The position numbers and the translations under genes were made by a program. A stretch of DNA of 64,000 bases from NCBI GenBank assembly GCA_026874595.1, contig CM049310.1, positions 90,341,556-90,405,555 of the forward strand, read 5' to 3'. Below the pieces are notes generated by a model that worked only from the letters and a program-made list of their open reading frames with translations, had not been told where the DNA came from and ran no database searches. Origin of the DNA: Sipunculus nudus. Lineage: Eukaryota > Annelida > Sipuncula > Golfingiida > Sipunculidae. This document shows, piece after piece, positions 10,130-22,355 of this stretch (its first letter is position 1; every line of letters begins with the position of its first letter).

Positions 10130-12820
10130 AAGAAATTATTCTTTTTAATTTCAAAGGAGTGTAACCCCCCTGTGCATGACATCTGAAAGTTGTGAAATAA
10201 TGCGAAAACTTGGAAATCATCATTTAGCCGCCCATGTATGGATGCAAGGCTTATGGGTGTTGATGAGTTTATTACTATATCATATTTTGGGTCAAGTTGT
10301 TTGTGGGTGGACTTTCTGAGAACATCAGAATAATTTTTAGAGGGCAGGGGGTTCGTTCGACTGGGAGTTCGTTCATGTCAGTTTCTTTAGTAGTACCGGT
10401 TCTGTATTATTACCTGCATATATTTGCACTTGCAGTTTAAACAATTTATTAGCCATGGGTCTTTCTATTCATATATACCTTATATACATTTAAACTGCCT
10501 CGTTATATTTTCTTGCGTCACACTTATGTCGTCTCTTGCCGGGTGTCTGTCACAAACACATGGTAAAGAAATAAAGTGAGCATGATATTGACAGGGGACG
10601 CTTGCAACTCTGTCAGCTGCCATAGCAACCCCCCCCCCCTTCTGAAACCTTGTGTTTCTGTTTCGGGAATGTATATTTCTTTCTGTTAGAACATTGGTGG
10701 ACACAAACAAATGGTTGGAGTCATAACGACACAAGCAGAAAAAAGAGTTGACATCAGACACGTAAACAGTGCGGCTTGTTGAAAGCGTGACAAGTGTCGC
10801 TTAAACCGGAAGTGGCAAGCGGCCGGCCGCCCAGTGCTGCTACCCTGGTGGATATGAAAAAAAGACCAAACAACGATGTAATTAATTAATTTAAGTGACC
10901 ATAAGGACTTACACTAACTATAATTCAGTTATTCTGTATTTCAGCCGCTGGGTAGATATTGACGACATGTAAAGGAAATGGTATGAATCTATGATTTATC
11001 TTTATTATTACTTAACTCGGTAGTTGAAGGAACGTTCGATACCCTGCCCTTTACACACAAGTATGTCACGCTTTAGTTCAAGGGAACAGCAATAATTTTA
11101 TTATCTATACGTTATTAGCATTGAAATTGAGTGAAAGACTCAAATAAAGTTGACATATCAAGAGAACAGCTTTATTTCAGGCAGACTTGACAGATGGCGC
11201 AAACAACCACCTCGTTATTCACTTTGCAGACACTATACTTGAATGGCTAAGTGAATGCTATGGTTAAGACTTAATTTCTCCTTAAGCTATAAAACTTGTA
11301 CTAGCTTTGTGTTGCAATTCTTAGAAGAGGTACCACCACCTCGCGGCGAATTATATAACTTAAATCTCCGACTATTTCATCGACTGATGAGGCCACTGGT
11401 TATTAACGGTCAGCCAAACATGACATCGCCTCGCTGAACTACGGTCTTTTCCAGTGACTTGATGAGTCATTGGTGGTTCTTCCCAGAAATTTACTAAAAC
11501 CCAAATTTGTTCTTTCAGCCAATTGTGGCCTTCCAGTGGGCAACTTATATTACCTAAATTGTGAGGCCGTCTCATGTGTTGAGATCAGAAAGATTTACAT
11601 AATATAACCCTCAGTCTTAGTGGCGGAAGTAGGTAAAAACAGTACCGCTAGTCCGTATGGCACAACTGGGGGTAAAACCCAATACTAAGTGTCAAAGGCT
11701 GCATGCTTAAACCTATATTTATTAATGCATTTTTCATGTGATTCAGTTTTGTAACCTGCCTTGTACTTTCCCCGGGCCATTAGAGTCCTGTAACCATAAA
11801 TCCCTGCTCAGTTTTTAAGTTTGCTCTGAGTGCAGTCGATCATGTAAGGCCCGGCTTGTATTCATTGCGTTTATAGTTGCCACATCACTCAACGTGAGGG
11901 TGAAACTGTCTTGTGTCTCGGTGCATTAGGAATTTTGTGTGAAGGCCAGACTTAGTCTGTTAACCTGGATCTGAAAGGTTCACCTGTGAGCTAAACGTAA
12001 ACTGCTTCAAGAAGTAATCAAGAACAGTCTTCAAACTCTGATGCAATTTTGGTGAGCCTCTTACAATTTCCCATATTGCATACCGTATTGCAGCCTCAGT
12101 AGAGAACTCAACTGGATATTTTATATTATAATTATTAATATAATTGTTATTGTTATTATTATTATTTCATTAACGTGTGACATTTCCCTCATGAATTATT
12201 CTGGATTATTCCTTAACCCGTGGATATTAAAATTGAATTCAAGAAGCTTAGTGATACCGTCATTTTTATATTATATATCCCTTCATTCTCATTCCATTAT
12301 CAGTGCGAACAACAGGCCTTGGACTTTACCTTTAAAAATTAAAAAAAAAAATCATGGAAAATGCGCAATCATATAATATACCGTGAGACCGTAAAGCATA
12401 GATTCTTCAATTTATTGTATCATATTTCGGTATTGCAAATCTAATCATCTTCATATCTGATTCTTAGATATAGCTTAGATACAATTTTCGGTAGCAATTC
12501 TAGCGATATGCTATTACATATTCATGAGCACTGAAAACTAAGTACATGCATGCCCCTGTGTCTTATGTAACCTCTATAACTGCGCTGGAATTGGTATGGA
12601 TGTCCGTCATTTATCTTTAGTCAAGGACAACAAACACAGACCATTCGTATTAGGGACACTGATAATCAAATAATTGTCTTGTATTGGGCGGGCTAGCGTG
12701 TTTAAGCAAGAATAAGCTAGCCCGGGCTTTTGAGTGATACAGGGGGACCATTTTAAAACCCAAAAACTTACACCTTGGCCAATGCGCAAGAAGATTTAAA
12801 GATAACATAGTACACTTAAT
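10130..12820. other. Intergenic DNA, nothing recognised
   Basis: Moderately AT-rich DNA with short unconnected ORFs only. A GC-rich patch at 10800-10850 and a C-run at 10630 stand out, but no domain, RNA gene or repeat partner was seen. Confidence 0.5.
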
Positions 12821-13252
12821 TCAGATGAATCCTCGAATGGAGGGAAATATCAAATTTATAATATTATTGACGGTGGTTCCATTCGACATTTGTTCCACAA
12901 CTTCTCTGCTGCCACCTTGGGAAAATTTAAGTTCTGTGTTTTTATCTGTTGGGACCGATGCACATTGGAATATCAAGCTGTATGTTGAATTTTGGATTCG
13001 TAGGTCCGAAGGTTTTAAAACGTGCCCAGTAAACTGCTCGACACCAAGACTCACGGACGGAAAACGGTCAAAGGACATTCGATATAGCTCAGATGATTTA
13101 TAGTCAGCTGATAGTCTAGTTATATTACTTACTTTTTTTTTAGCCAAACACGGATCAAATTGCAACACGAATGATATTGTTGTATGATGACCTGAATGTC
13201 CTGAAAATAACATATTAAAAGTCCCAAAAAGTCCCACAAGGAAAAAAATCAT
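12821..13252 (-). CDS. Orphan ORF, possible secreted protein (uncertain)
   Basis: I do not recognise this 143-residue minus-strand frame. It starts with a hydrophobic stretch (MIFFLVGLFGTFNMLFSG) that could be a signal peptide. Three N-glycosylation sequons follow (NIT, NST, NGT), with only two cysteines. No family motif is visible. A plus-strand frame also covers part of the region, so chance is possible. There is no splice context, duplicate or neighbour to support it. It could be one exon of an unseen gene, a transposon piece, or noise. Confidence 0.25.
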   Translation of the reverse strand: MIFFLVGLFGTFNMLFSGHSGHHTTISFVLQFDPCLAKKKVSNITRLSADYKSSELYRMSFDRFPSVSLGVEQFTGHVLKPSDLRIQNSTYSLIFQCASVPTDKNTELKFSQGGSREVVEQMSNGTTVNNIINLIFPSIRGFI

Positions 13253-13429
13253 TTAATTTGATTATTTCAATTGATTAATTAACTATCATATTTTACCTAA
13301 CCTATCTGAACATTGTCATATTAAATTAGGTCTTTATCTCTAAAGTGTAAATTCACTTGTAAGATTTCCTGATGGCCTGTCTATTGAACCTTACAAAGAT
13401 GCCAATTACCAATTATAACGAGATTTTTT

Positions 13430-13600
13430 ATGCTGATAAGGGGAGGACTTGACAATAACGCTTGCCGACAAGTCTGAGAGTTGCAAATATTATGAGAATG
13501 ACTCCCCCTCCCCCTTATTTTAAAGTTGCATGCTGGGCCTACGATATATAAAAGCATGCTTTTGGGCAGTCCAAGGGTATATCAATTAAAATAAGATAAG
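13430..13600 (-). repeat. ~310-bp interspersed repeat family, partial copy
   Basis: It shares the 'gggcctacgatatataaa...catgc...ctgggcagtcca' core in inverted form with 16240-16560 and 16560-16870, and with 14810-15120. The copies are diverged. Origin unknown; no coding capacity seen. Confidence 0.5.
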
Positions 13601-13756
13601 ATAGGATAATATATAGTTTATTGCTATATATATGTAATAAGATCATCACATACATTAGTATTTGGCTTGACTGACTTGCTAAAACAAACACATTAAACAA
13701 GAAATAATAAAATAAAATTGTATATAGAAAAAAGACGTATGACTAAGAATGTTTGA

Positions 13757-14770
13757 CTAGATTATTGTGCTGCAGGTGATATATTTAATTCCCGAACTGA
13801 CGCATAAGTGCTGGTTTGAGTTCTTTTGGAATTGCCTTATAGCGACCCCCGATTTCATTTTTTTAAACAAATAGTGCGCCGGATTACTATAGTCTTCTGT
13901 AATGTCGTTTGCTTTCTTCAACAATCGTGTTTGAAATAAGGAGTCAACTGTGGTTAAAGGAACCCCAATGATCCTCTCAGCTGTTCTAACTACCCTCGAA
14001 AGACGGTTCCTTTCCTCGACCGTGATACTGCCTCCCCATACAGTGACTGACAACGTCAGGACTCCCTGAATTACCGCCCTATAAAACTTTAATAAAATCG
14101 ATTGACTGAGCCCGAAATCTTTTAGGTTCCTTAAAAAAATAAACGTTATTGTGCCTCCTTTACGCAGTATTTAACATTTTCGGTCCACTTCAAATCAGAA
14201 GAAATAAAAATTCCTAAAAATTTAAAAGAATCAACGATTTCAAACTCAGAGCCTTCAATTACTAAGGGTAATATTTCAGTTTCCTTCCATCTAAAATCAA
14301 TTATCATCTCCTTGGTTTTCTTTACATTTAACTCCAGATTATTTTCAGTGCACCACGAAGTTAAAGTTTTAATTTCATTGCGGTAAACACTTTCGTTATT
14401 TCCCCGGATGAGCCCAGAAACGGTTGTGTCATCTGCAAATTTTACAATGAGGCAATCATCAGAAGTAAAGACACAGTCATAGGTGAATAGAGAGTACAAT
14501 TTTAGTGAAAGCACACAACCTTGGGGTGCTCCAGTGTTTAAGACCAATTCTTAGGAAATAATGTTACCAATCCTAACCACTTGAGGCCGATTTGTTAAAA
14601 AGTCTAAGATCCATTTACACATGTTAATATTAAGACCCAGTTTTGATAGTTTTCCGATTAATTTATGGGGAAGGATAGAGTTAAAGGTTGAGATGAAATC
14701 AATGAATAAAACCCTTACATATGTAGATTCTCTTAAGTCGGGATGTTTTAAAATACGGTAAAGTGTGAAT
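13757..14770 (-). pseudogene. Non-LTR retrotransposon (LINE) reverse transcriptase remnant
   Basis: On the minus strand, 14547-14146 encodes the RT palm. It shows TGAPQGCVLS, the catalytic KFADDTTVSGL motif, the WCTENNLELNVKKTKEM block and FKFLGIFISSDLKW. Then 14053-13757 encodes the C-terminal end (VWGGSITVEERNRLSRVVRTA, then PAHYLF), one frame apart. Bases 14770-14550 hold further RT sequence with stops. The pattern fits the CR1/Rex-like group of LINEs. Stops and frameshifts show it is dead. The upstream endonuclease is missing, as in most 5'-truncated LINEs. Confidence 0.8.
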
Positions 14771-14809
14771 TACAGGTTAAATCACATATAAATTGGAGAT
14801 GGTGATATA

Positions 14810-15120
14810 TTACATCATTATGTGTATTATGAGGGATATAGGGTCATCGATATCAGGGAATATTTAGCATTTTAATTATTTTCAATAGCTCTTCATTGCA
14901 TAAGTAATGCATCTGAATAACATGTAAATTTCATAAATAATAACAATGTCATGTCTATTGGCCAGAGCAAGACTCGAACATAACACTTTCCCACATACTC
15001 AAGGGTTACAAATACCGTCAGAACAATTTGCTCCTTTGTCAGAAAATTTGACGCTGGGCCTAAGATAATTCCTACTATGCCTTCAGAGAGTGCTAGGGAA
15101 TATTTTACAGGCTAAATACA
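14810..15120 (-). repeat. ~310-bp interspersed repeat family, copy
   Basis: It matches, inverted, the two tandem copies at 16240-16870, including 'attggccagagcaagactcgaa' and 'gctgggcctaagat' segments. It lies between the LINE RT remnant and the ORF1 remnant. Confidence 0.5.
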
Positions 15121-15543
15121 AAGAAATATAGCATCAGGTTATGTTTTATATCACGATATTCGACTTTAAGCTATATTTAGTATTTAAATGGAGTTCAATT
15201 CCATTTCAATTAATTGCAATTTATATGTGGACCCTTGTTAAATTTACCCTCAGGAAAGCTTTGTACTAATGTTAATAATCTCCTCAACGTATAAGAAAGT
15301 TATTTTAAAGCCTAATATAGTTACCTTACATCTTCACGTATCACATATCATGTCGCATTAACTCAATCAAATTAATGTTATGGATATAATTAAGGTAACA
15401 CATCAGTTGTTCAATTTGGCAAATATTATATTCGATTATTGACTCATTGCGAATACTTAATCTGGAAAATCGTTCAACTTCTCAGTGTGTCTTACTTTCC
15501 ATCTGTCTGTTATCAACATTTTAAATGCGACGCTATATTTCAG

Positions 15544-15947
15544 TTACTCATACCGGCATCCCATTAAAATGGGAGGTATCTTGTTGGTCTTATCAATGTC
15601 GCAGTATCTGCTCGAGCATACTTCCCATATTGGTAAACCATTCCCATTCATTGTTGTCCTGGGCTTTTCAGGAGCACGAAACGGTAACCTGTGTGCACGT
15701 TCAATCATAATCTCACTTTCACTGTCCTCCAAGTTCATTTCATTTTTTTTTAAATATTTTTCTCACCGTTGACTTGCATGACTCGGGCCCATCTCCCTCC
15801 TGAATGACAAAGAACAACACATTTTTTCGACTTCTCTCCCAGTTTGTCAACCTTTGCTTTTAGTATTTTATTTTCTATGTTAAGTTTATTCAACTCATCT
15901 TGTAACACTTTAATTTTCTCAGATAGTGATTTGACAATATCTAACAA
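15544..15947 (-). pseudogene. LINE ORF1-like remnant (coiled coil plus RRM fragment)
   Basis: Two minus-strand frames fall in ORF1 order. Bases 15947-15750 give a leucine/lysine-rich coiled coil (residues 5-38: SLSEKIKVLQDELNKLNIEN and on). Bases 15738-15544 give an RRM-type segment with SESEIMIERAHRLPFRAPEK, a motif of L1-like ORF1 proteins, which bind RNA and act as chaperones. The frames are out of register and the rest of the domain is lost. It lies about 770 bp upstream, on the same strand, of the RT remnant, but the two need not be one element. Confidence 0.6.
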
Positions 15948-16239
15948 TTTTCCTGTGTTTGTTTAAGTTTTATATGTGTCTTAATGTCTAGCCATGAGTT
16001 CTCATTCACTCGATTCCCAAATATCATTCACCCTTTGTTGCCCGGTGGCAGGTGTGGTTTTCTCTCTGTTACCACTCTCTCGGCACTTACTACTGTACAC
16101 TCACATGAGAAGTCAGTCTTGCTGCTGTCTGGATGGTTATTTATTTGTTTGTTGCTTTGACCAGAAGACTAAAGTTAGTACCATATATTAAACGTTTCTA
16201 TGGGGAGAATTATCAAGATATAATACGTTAAACTGCAGT

Positions 16240-16870
16240 ATATTGAAAAGATGTTGAAAACCAGTTAAATGCTAAATAATCCTTGATGTCGAAAAACTAA
16301 TTAACCCTCATGATACATATCGTGATATTAACTATTCCCGCGCCTATATTTCTTCATGATTTATCCTGTATTTGATACTCCCCTGGACTGCCAAAGAGCA
16401 TGGTTCTATATATCGTATGCCCAGCGGGAAATTTCAAGACAATGAGGCAGGTTGTTCAAACGACATTTTCAATCCCTATGGTGAGTGAGCAAGTGTTATT
16501 TTCGAGCCCTGCTCTGGCCAATACACATAATTTTTTATGGTCAAATGAATTGCGATGAAGGGCAATTGAAAATCATATGAATACTTAATATTCCCTGGTG
16601 TCAATGACACTATATCCCTCATAACAGGCCTACACATGTTTATGTAGAATATTCATTGCTCCTATTTCTATATGATTTGTCCTGTTATTCATATACCCTT
16701 TGACTGTCTCAAGGGCATGGTCTGATTTATCGTAGGCCCAACTAGCTATTTTCATACAAGGAGGCAATTTGTTCTCACGATATCCAAACCCCTTTGGCAA
16801 GTGGACAAGTGTTATTGTCTATCCCTGCCCTAATCAACACACATGAAATCGTTATTATTGGTAAAATGAC
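16240..16870 (+). repeat. Two tandem copies of a ~310-bp repeat
   Basis: 16240-16560 and 16560-16870 align with each other: a 'ctgccaaagagcatggt...tatcgta(t/g)gccca' core, then 'ggcaggttgttc'/'ggcaatttgttc', then 'caagtgttatt', 'cctgc' and 'acacatgaaa'-like ends. Inverted relatives lie at 13430-13600 and 14810-15120. No coding potential was seen. Confidence 0.55.
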
Positions 16871-16879
16871 ATCTGAGTT

Positions 16880-19370
16880 ATATTCAACAGAAAGACAATA
16901 AAGAGTGAAACTTAATAAAAAATTAGTCAAATAAAATCATCAAATTAAATTACTTGATATGTTATTTTCCAGACGTTTTTGAGTAAAATATAGTTGGTAT
17001 CATTTCTGTTGCAATTTGTTCCGGGTTCAACCTTATTTTTACTACAATTTGAGCAAAAATGGGTCTTCCAGTAGCAATAATACTTCATATTTAGTGATAA
17101 TTGGTTTTGCAATATTGTTAGACTTTAATGAAATTATACGTACATGTTCAGGGGACCAGTTTACATAGCTAGCGAGCAAATCCCATAATGCACTACTTAT
17201 GCACTGATACAGCGGAGCATTGATTTTGTTCTTAAGATATTGGTACTACATTTACACGCTTTGTTTCACCAGCGTCAAGGGAAAGGCTACATGAATGAAA
17301 GGCCTCCATCGGTCAGGGCACTGAACTGAATTTTGTAAAATCTAATCAAATTCAAAATATTCTTTTTTCTATGTTATTGCTTTTTTATATATATATTAGC
17401 ATTTGTTAAGCTAAGAGGAACTGGTCCTGCTATTTGGTGATAATCAAGTACTACTTATATGATAGCTAAACTAAGTCTCAAACATGACATCCGTGAAGAA
17501 AACATGGAAAATAAATAGAAAATGTGCTTACAGGAATGTGCCATGATCAAATCTGGGCAGAATTTGAGGAACTGATGTTACATTTATGCAAATAGTCTAT
17601 ATAAAATCTCAGTGAAAGGTGACTACGTAAATAGAAGGGAATCGTGTTCATACACGGCCAATTAAACAGAGACGATATGGTTCGATGGAAATAATTAATT
17701 CCTTCTCGGATGAGACTCATTATGATCTCATAATAATCTCATTAAAATCAACATTGAATGTAAAGAAAAGTTAAAAACAACTCAGTTCTAGTCACGACTC
17801 GCTCATTACACCAAGAGTACTTAATAATAAACTGTGACGGGTGATGTAGCGTATCCATTTTAGGCGTGTAAATGCTGGCATCCCAGGGCCAGTTTAACAC
17901 CGGAGTCGATCAGTCTCCATGTGTGCAGTCACCTTAAAGTTTAGGTCAATGCCTTGTTGCGCAAACAGACCGTGATACAACCGTAGGTTAAATGTTTACG
18001 CACGGAAACCCGCCTGTTACTTGGATAGATCGGTGTTCTCGGCAGGCTTGCTTTAAATTGCTTTATAATGCCTTTGGCTTATATTAGTTACACTTTTCAT
18101 CAGTATATTTCACAAGGGTTGAAGTTTTGCGATTCTTACGACAAAGAAATGCATTAATACGTGGATGAATTATTTCTTCGAGAATAGGATAATAATCAAT
18201 TATTTAAATGGGCCTTCAAAATTTTAGGAAAATCCAAGTGAATATCAAATCCTTTTTTATAACTGTCTTCTATATCATTCGCCTAAAACATCGGATATTT
18301 ATAAAATTAGTCTTCGATTTAAAAGTAAAACAACATATCTTATATTATTTAAAATAATCATCTAAATCACAGATAATATATACGGGAGATGTATGAGTAC
18401 TGTTCATATGTGTGTATGCAACGTCGTTTTCATGAGGTTTTTATTTTTGTGGTAATTTCCTTTTTGCAAATGTCACTCATTTGAAACCCTCGAGAAAAAT
18501 ATCGACCACGGTATTCTCCAGATGACTTGACCAAGTTATGGAGAAGACTCAAAGAAAGGACATAAGCTATGTTCTCTTGTGTGATATATAAGTGTTGGGA
18601 GTCGGTTTCTTTTTCATAATCGATCATCGGTTTGGGCAAACCGATCGATGATCGATTATTAATCGGTTCAGACAAATATTAAGAAATGTGCAATTATCTG
18701 TGGAACTGTACTCTCTTTACCCAGCAGGCATGCCTTAGTAATTCTACCTGACGAAAAGAAGATTTTGCCTTTTTTATATTTTCTTTTTATCACTAAGCTA
18801 TGCTATTCGGGGTTTCATTTTAATTAATTATAGTAATCAAGATTTAAACACAGGCAAGGACATCTACTTGCTGGCCCTCATGTATACTCCCGCGTATCAT
18901 TTTAACTTCACCACCAGGACTTTCATTTTATAACAATTATGATGACTGCCGACATGCATACTGGTTTCACAGTCCTGCCAGAAAAATTACAGGCCCATAT
19001 AATTTTTGGTAAAAATAAAAAAATAAGTAATTGAAAGCTAAAAAATATAATTACTCATGCGGCAGCGGCACCTGACATCACTTGAGGAGAATCTTTCAAC
19101 CTTGGCATAGACCTGGAGTATTATGGAGCATATTAATGCCATACCGCCTTTATGTTGCAATGAACATCTCGTTAGAAAACTCTCATCATTAGAAAAACAA
19201 TCATGAGTATGATGTTATCGATAGTTGCCTTTCGTAATCGAGCGCTTGAAAGTGGCAGCAAACCGACTGACTTTCGAAAAAACTCGATGATCGGCCCACC
19301 ACTATGATATATGTCATTCAACAGGCCACACGTTTAAGCAATCGCTCTGAAAGTCACTCAATTGATAAAA
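16880..19370. other. Intergenic DNA with a short hairpin
   Basis: AT-rich, no gene recognised. An imperfect inverted repeat at about 18616-18660 (ataatcgatcatcggttt against its complement, 3-6 nt apart) could form a hairpin. Confidence 0.5.
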
Positions 19371-19379
19371 AACTTAAAG

Positions 19380-20300
19380 TTTGGTCTGTCTGTCCGTCTG
19401 TCCGTCATTTTAACTTCCGGCAAGCGCTCGACCTATGGTCGTCTAGTTTGTCTGTGTATTCGTCTGTCTTTTTGTAAACCCTCTACAGGTCATACATTTG
19501 AAGAATCGCTATGAAAATTTTACATTTAGTTCTATTCCGAAAAAATGGGTCTTTTTTCAAACTTTGTCAGTTTTAAAGCTACAGAGTTCTATTTGTCGTT
19601 GCATCAAGTAGCATACATATTGTGTTACTTGATTATATAAAAGTCTTGCAATATCTAGTACAATATCTCGTCAAACGAAATATTTCGAGATATCGCTTGA
19701 TTATAGCCCAGAGTCCACAAGTATGCAGGAATCATTTTGAAACTTATATATTGTATGTCTTATACTTAGGTCTCGATTTTTCCCGGGGTTGGCCGCTATT
19801 GGGCGCTGCACTGATTTCTCCCAAAAATATAATTTTTTGGCCATATCTCAAAAACTATGAATCATTTACAGAAACTATAGCTTATTTTTTTTCCTCAAGG
19901 TCTTCTTCATAACCTGATCACGCCATTTGGTCTCAATGTTGCGTCACTTTGTCAGTATGTGTGTCTGATTGTCAGTTACCTCATATTTGCCTGCTTGCAC
20001 GTTTTTGAGTCTCACATATAGCATTCTGCAGGCCACAGAGGAATCCTTATGAAACTTGTACATCTTATGTCTTACACTAATATATCGACAGAAAATTTTC
20101 ATTTACTGGATATGGCCGCTAGGGGGCGCTGCATTGGAACCATTACAACAAAGAATGTTTAGCATTCTACGCATTCTAACATTCAATTTGACCTTATCTC
20201 CGAAACTTAACCCCTCAATTACGTAAACTATATCATATTTTCTTCTCCTGGGTCTTCTCCAAAACTTGGTCAAGTGTAGCAATTTTAGATAACCTATGCT
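19380..20300. repeat. Internally repeated intergenic block
   Basis: The block contains two related units of roughly 350 bp (about 19480-19830 and 20010-20280). Shared pieces include 'caggcca(c)a', 'gaatc-ttatgaaact', 'tatgtctta', 'ggccgct' with 'gggcgctgca', and 'cttctcc/tcttctt'. It looks like an old, diverged tandem or dispersed repeat. No coding potential beyond short frames. Confidence 0.45.
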
Positions 20301-20657
20301 TCAGCTGACCATCGATTCAGATTATCGGTGGATAATCTGAATCTATTTCAGATTACCCCTATGATTTTTGATTAACCCTTAAAACCAGTTGTTTCTTTAT
20401 GTATAGTTTTTCTTCTTGATTTTGCAAAATCTAGTTTAAATCTTTATACATCGTATGTTTACATCTTATGCCGTGCAATGTTAGTGAAGTACATGAGTCA
20501 ATATAAATTTTATTAACATTAACATAAGTGTTTTGGTTTTCATAAATTGGTTCAAACTTCAAAGTTTCGTATCTTTATTGAAATAATATATAATTAATTA
20601 AAAGAATAAAAATTTCTGATTTAAGTAAATCAGCTAAGGTCTCCCTCTTCCTATATC

Positions 20658-20660
<3 letters not shown>

Positions 20661-20716
<56 letters not shown>
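20661..20716. repeat. (TA)n microsatellite
   Basis: About 55 bases of TA dinucleotides in AT-rich DNA. Confidence 0.9.
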
Positions 20717-20718
<2 letters not shown>

Positions 20719-21129
20719 TCGTTGTTCGATAGTTGCAAAAAAATATATGACCAATTGTCGATTTTAATCGATTGCTCTATGTACTCTCTATAGTATTGTG
20801 TAGGAATATACCTCAAATATTGGTCGATAAATCCAATTCTGACTTGTTATGGTCGAGATCACAGCTGAGATGTCTAAAACTTTACTATAGTTTTCATTCT
20901 CAACTGTGCATATGGTTATTGTCTGGAAACTGAACTTCATACAAAACTGATCTGAAGAAGTAAAAAGAGGGGGGCATTGTTTAACATAAAAAGAGTCACC
21001 TAGCTCCGGTTCCATCTCACCACTGAGTTGTTAACATAGATCTGGAATATGACGATATAGACCTAGTAGGAGGTGGCACTTTGCCTATAATATTAAATTT
21101 CTGGAAAGTTTATTTTAAACATATTTATA

Positions 21130-22355
21130 TATATATATATATTGCTCACCCAATTGTTGTGTAACAGGCATGAAACCGTGATATTCTGTCACTGTTTGAT
21201 TGTGAATTCACCGTAGTTTCTCATTTTGACGCTCACTTTGATATCTTTGTGACCTAACTGTTGTGTATCAGATTTCCATGCTATTACTTCAAGCCACGGT
21301 TGGGAAATCACCCCGCCGTCAGATTTTGACGTCATCCTTGGGTATTACTGTGATACCACTGTTGTATATAAGACATAAACTAATGCCGTGAAATCACTGT
21401 AAGCTTCCGGTTCTGAATTCACTGAGGTATCACTTCTTGACGTCAACCTGTGATATTGTGATCTCACTGTTGTGTAACATAGGTGAGTTTACTGTAATGC
21501 TATCACTCACAATTTGATGTCATCCTGCGAAATCATGAACCCAACTCATTCTGACACTGTGGTTTCATGGTTGTGAATTTTTCCGCGGTGTCACACTTTT
21601 ATCGTCATCCTATGACATCATTGTGACCTCACTATTGTGTAATAAAAATTAGCTCATACAGTCCCATTAATATGAGCTAACGGTGGAGAATTCCCCGCGG
21701 TGTCAGTTTAAACGTCCTCCTGTGATATCACTTTAATAATAATCACGGTTGTGTATTATATATGAGCTCACAGCCATGCTATCACCGTGGGCTGAAGGTT
21801 GTGAATTCCCCAAGATAACACATTTTAATGTTATCCTTATAAATCATTGTGAACTCACTATTGTTTAATAGTCATGAACTCAGGCCGTGAAATCACTGTA
21901 AGCTAACGGTTTTTAATTCACAACGTTGTCAGCTTTCAACGTCCAAATATGATATAATTGTGATCTCACTATATATGAGCATACTGTCATGCTGTAACTT
22001 TTGGCTCACGATGGTAAATTTACCGCAGTGGCACATTGTATGGCCATCTTTTTTTCATTTCGGTGAACTCACTGTTGTGTCATGTACATGAACTGACTGT
22101 GATAATACCATTTGAGAACACGGTTGTGAATTTACCGCGGTGTCACATTTAGACGTAATCTTGTGATATAAATGTCATATCACTATTGTGTAACAGACAT
22201 GAATTCATGCCGCGAAATCACTCTAATCCCACGGTTCTGAATTCACTGCAGTATCACATTTTGACGTCAAACCTGTGACATCATTGTTATCTTCTGCTGT
22301 GCAACATGCGTGAGCTCATTTTTGATGCTATCACTGTGTGTTCACGGTTTTTCAT
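21130..22355. repeat. ~112-bp satellite array, left block
   Basis: Diverged tandem units of about 112 bp run through this block. A typical unit holds GAATTCACCGCGGTG (palindromic CACCGCGGTG core), 'cacattttgacgtcatcctg' with the CRE-like palindrome TGACGTCA, 'tgatatcactgtgaactcac', 'tgttgtgtaacatacatgag' and 'ctcactgccatgctatcact'. The array is broken at about 22355 by a Ty3/gypsy element and resumes at about 25735. Confidence 0.85.
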
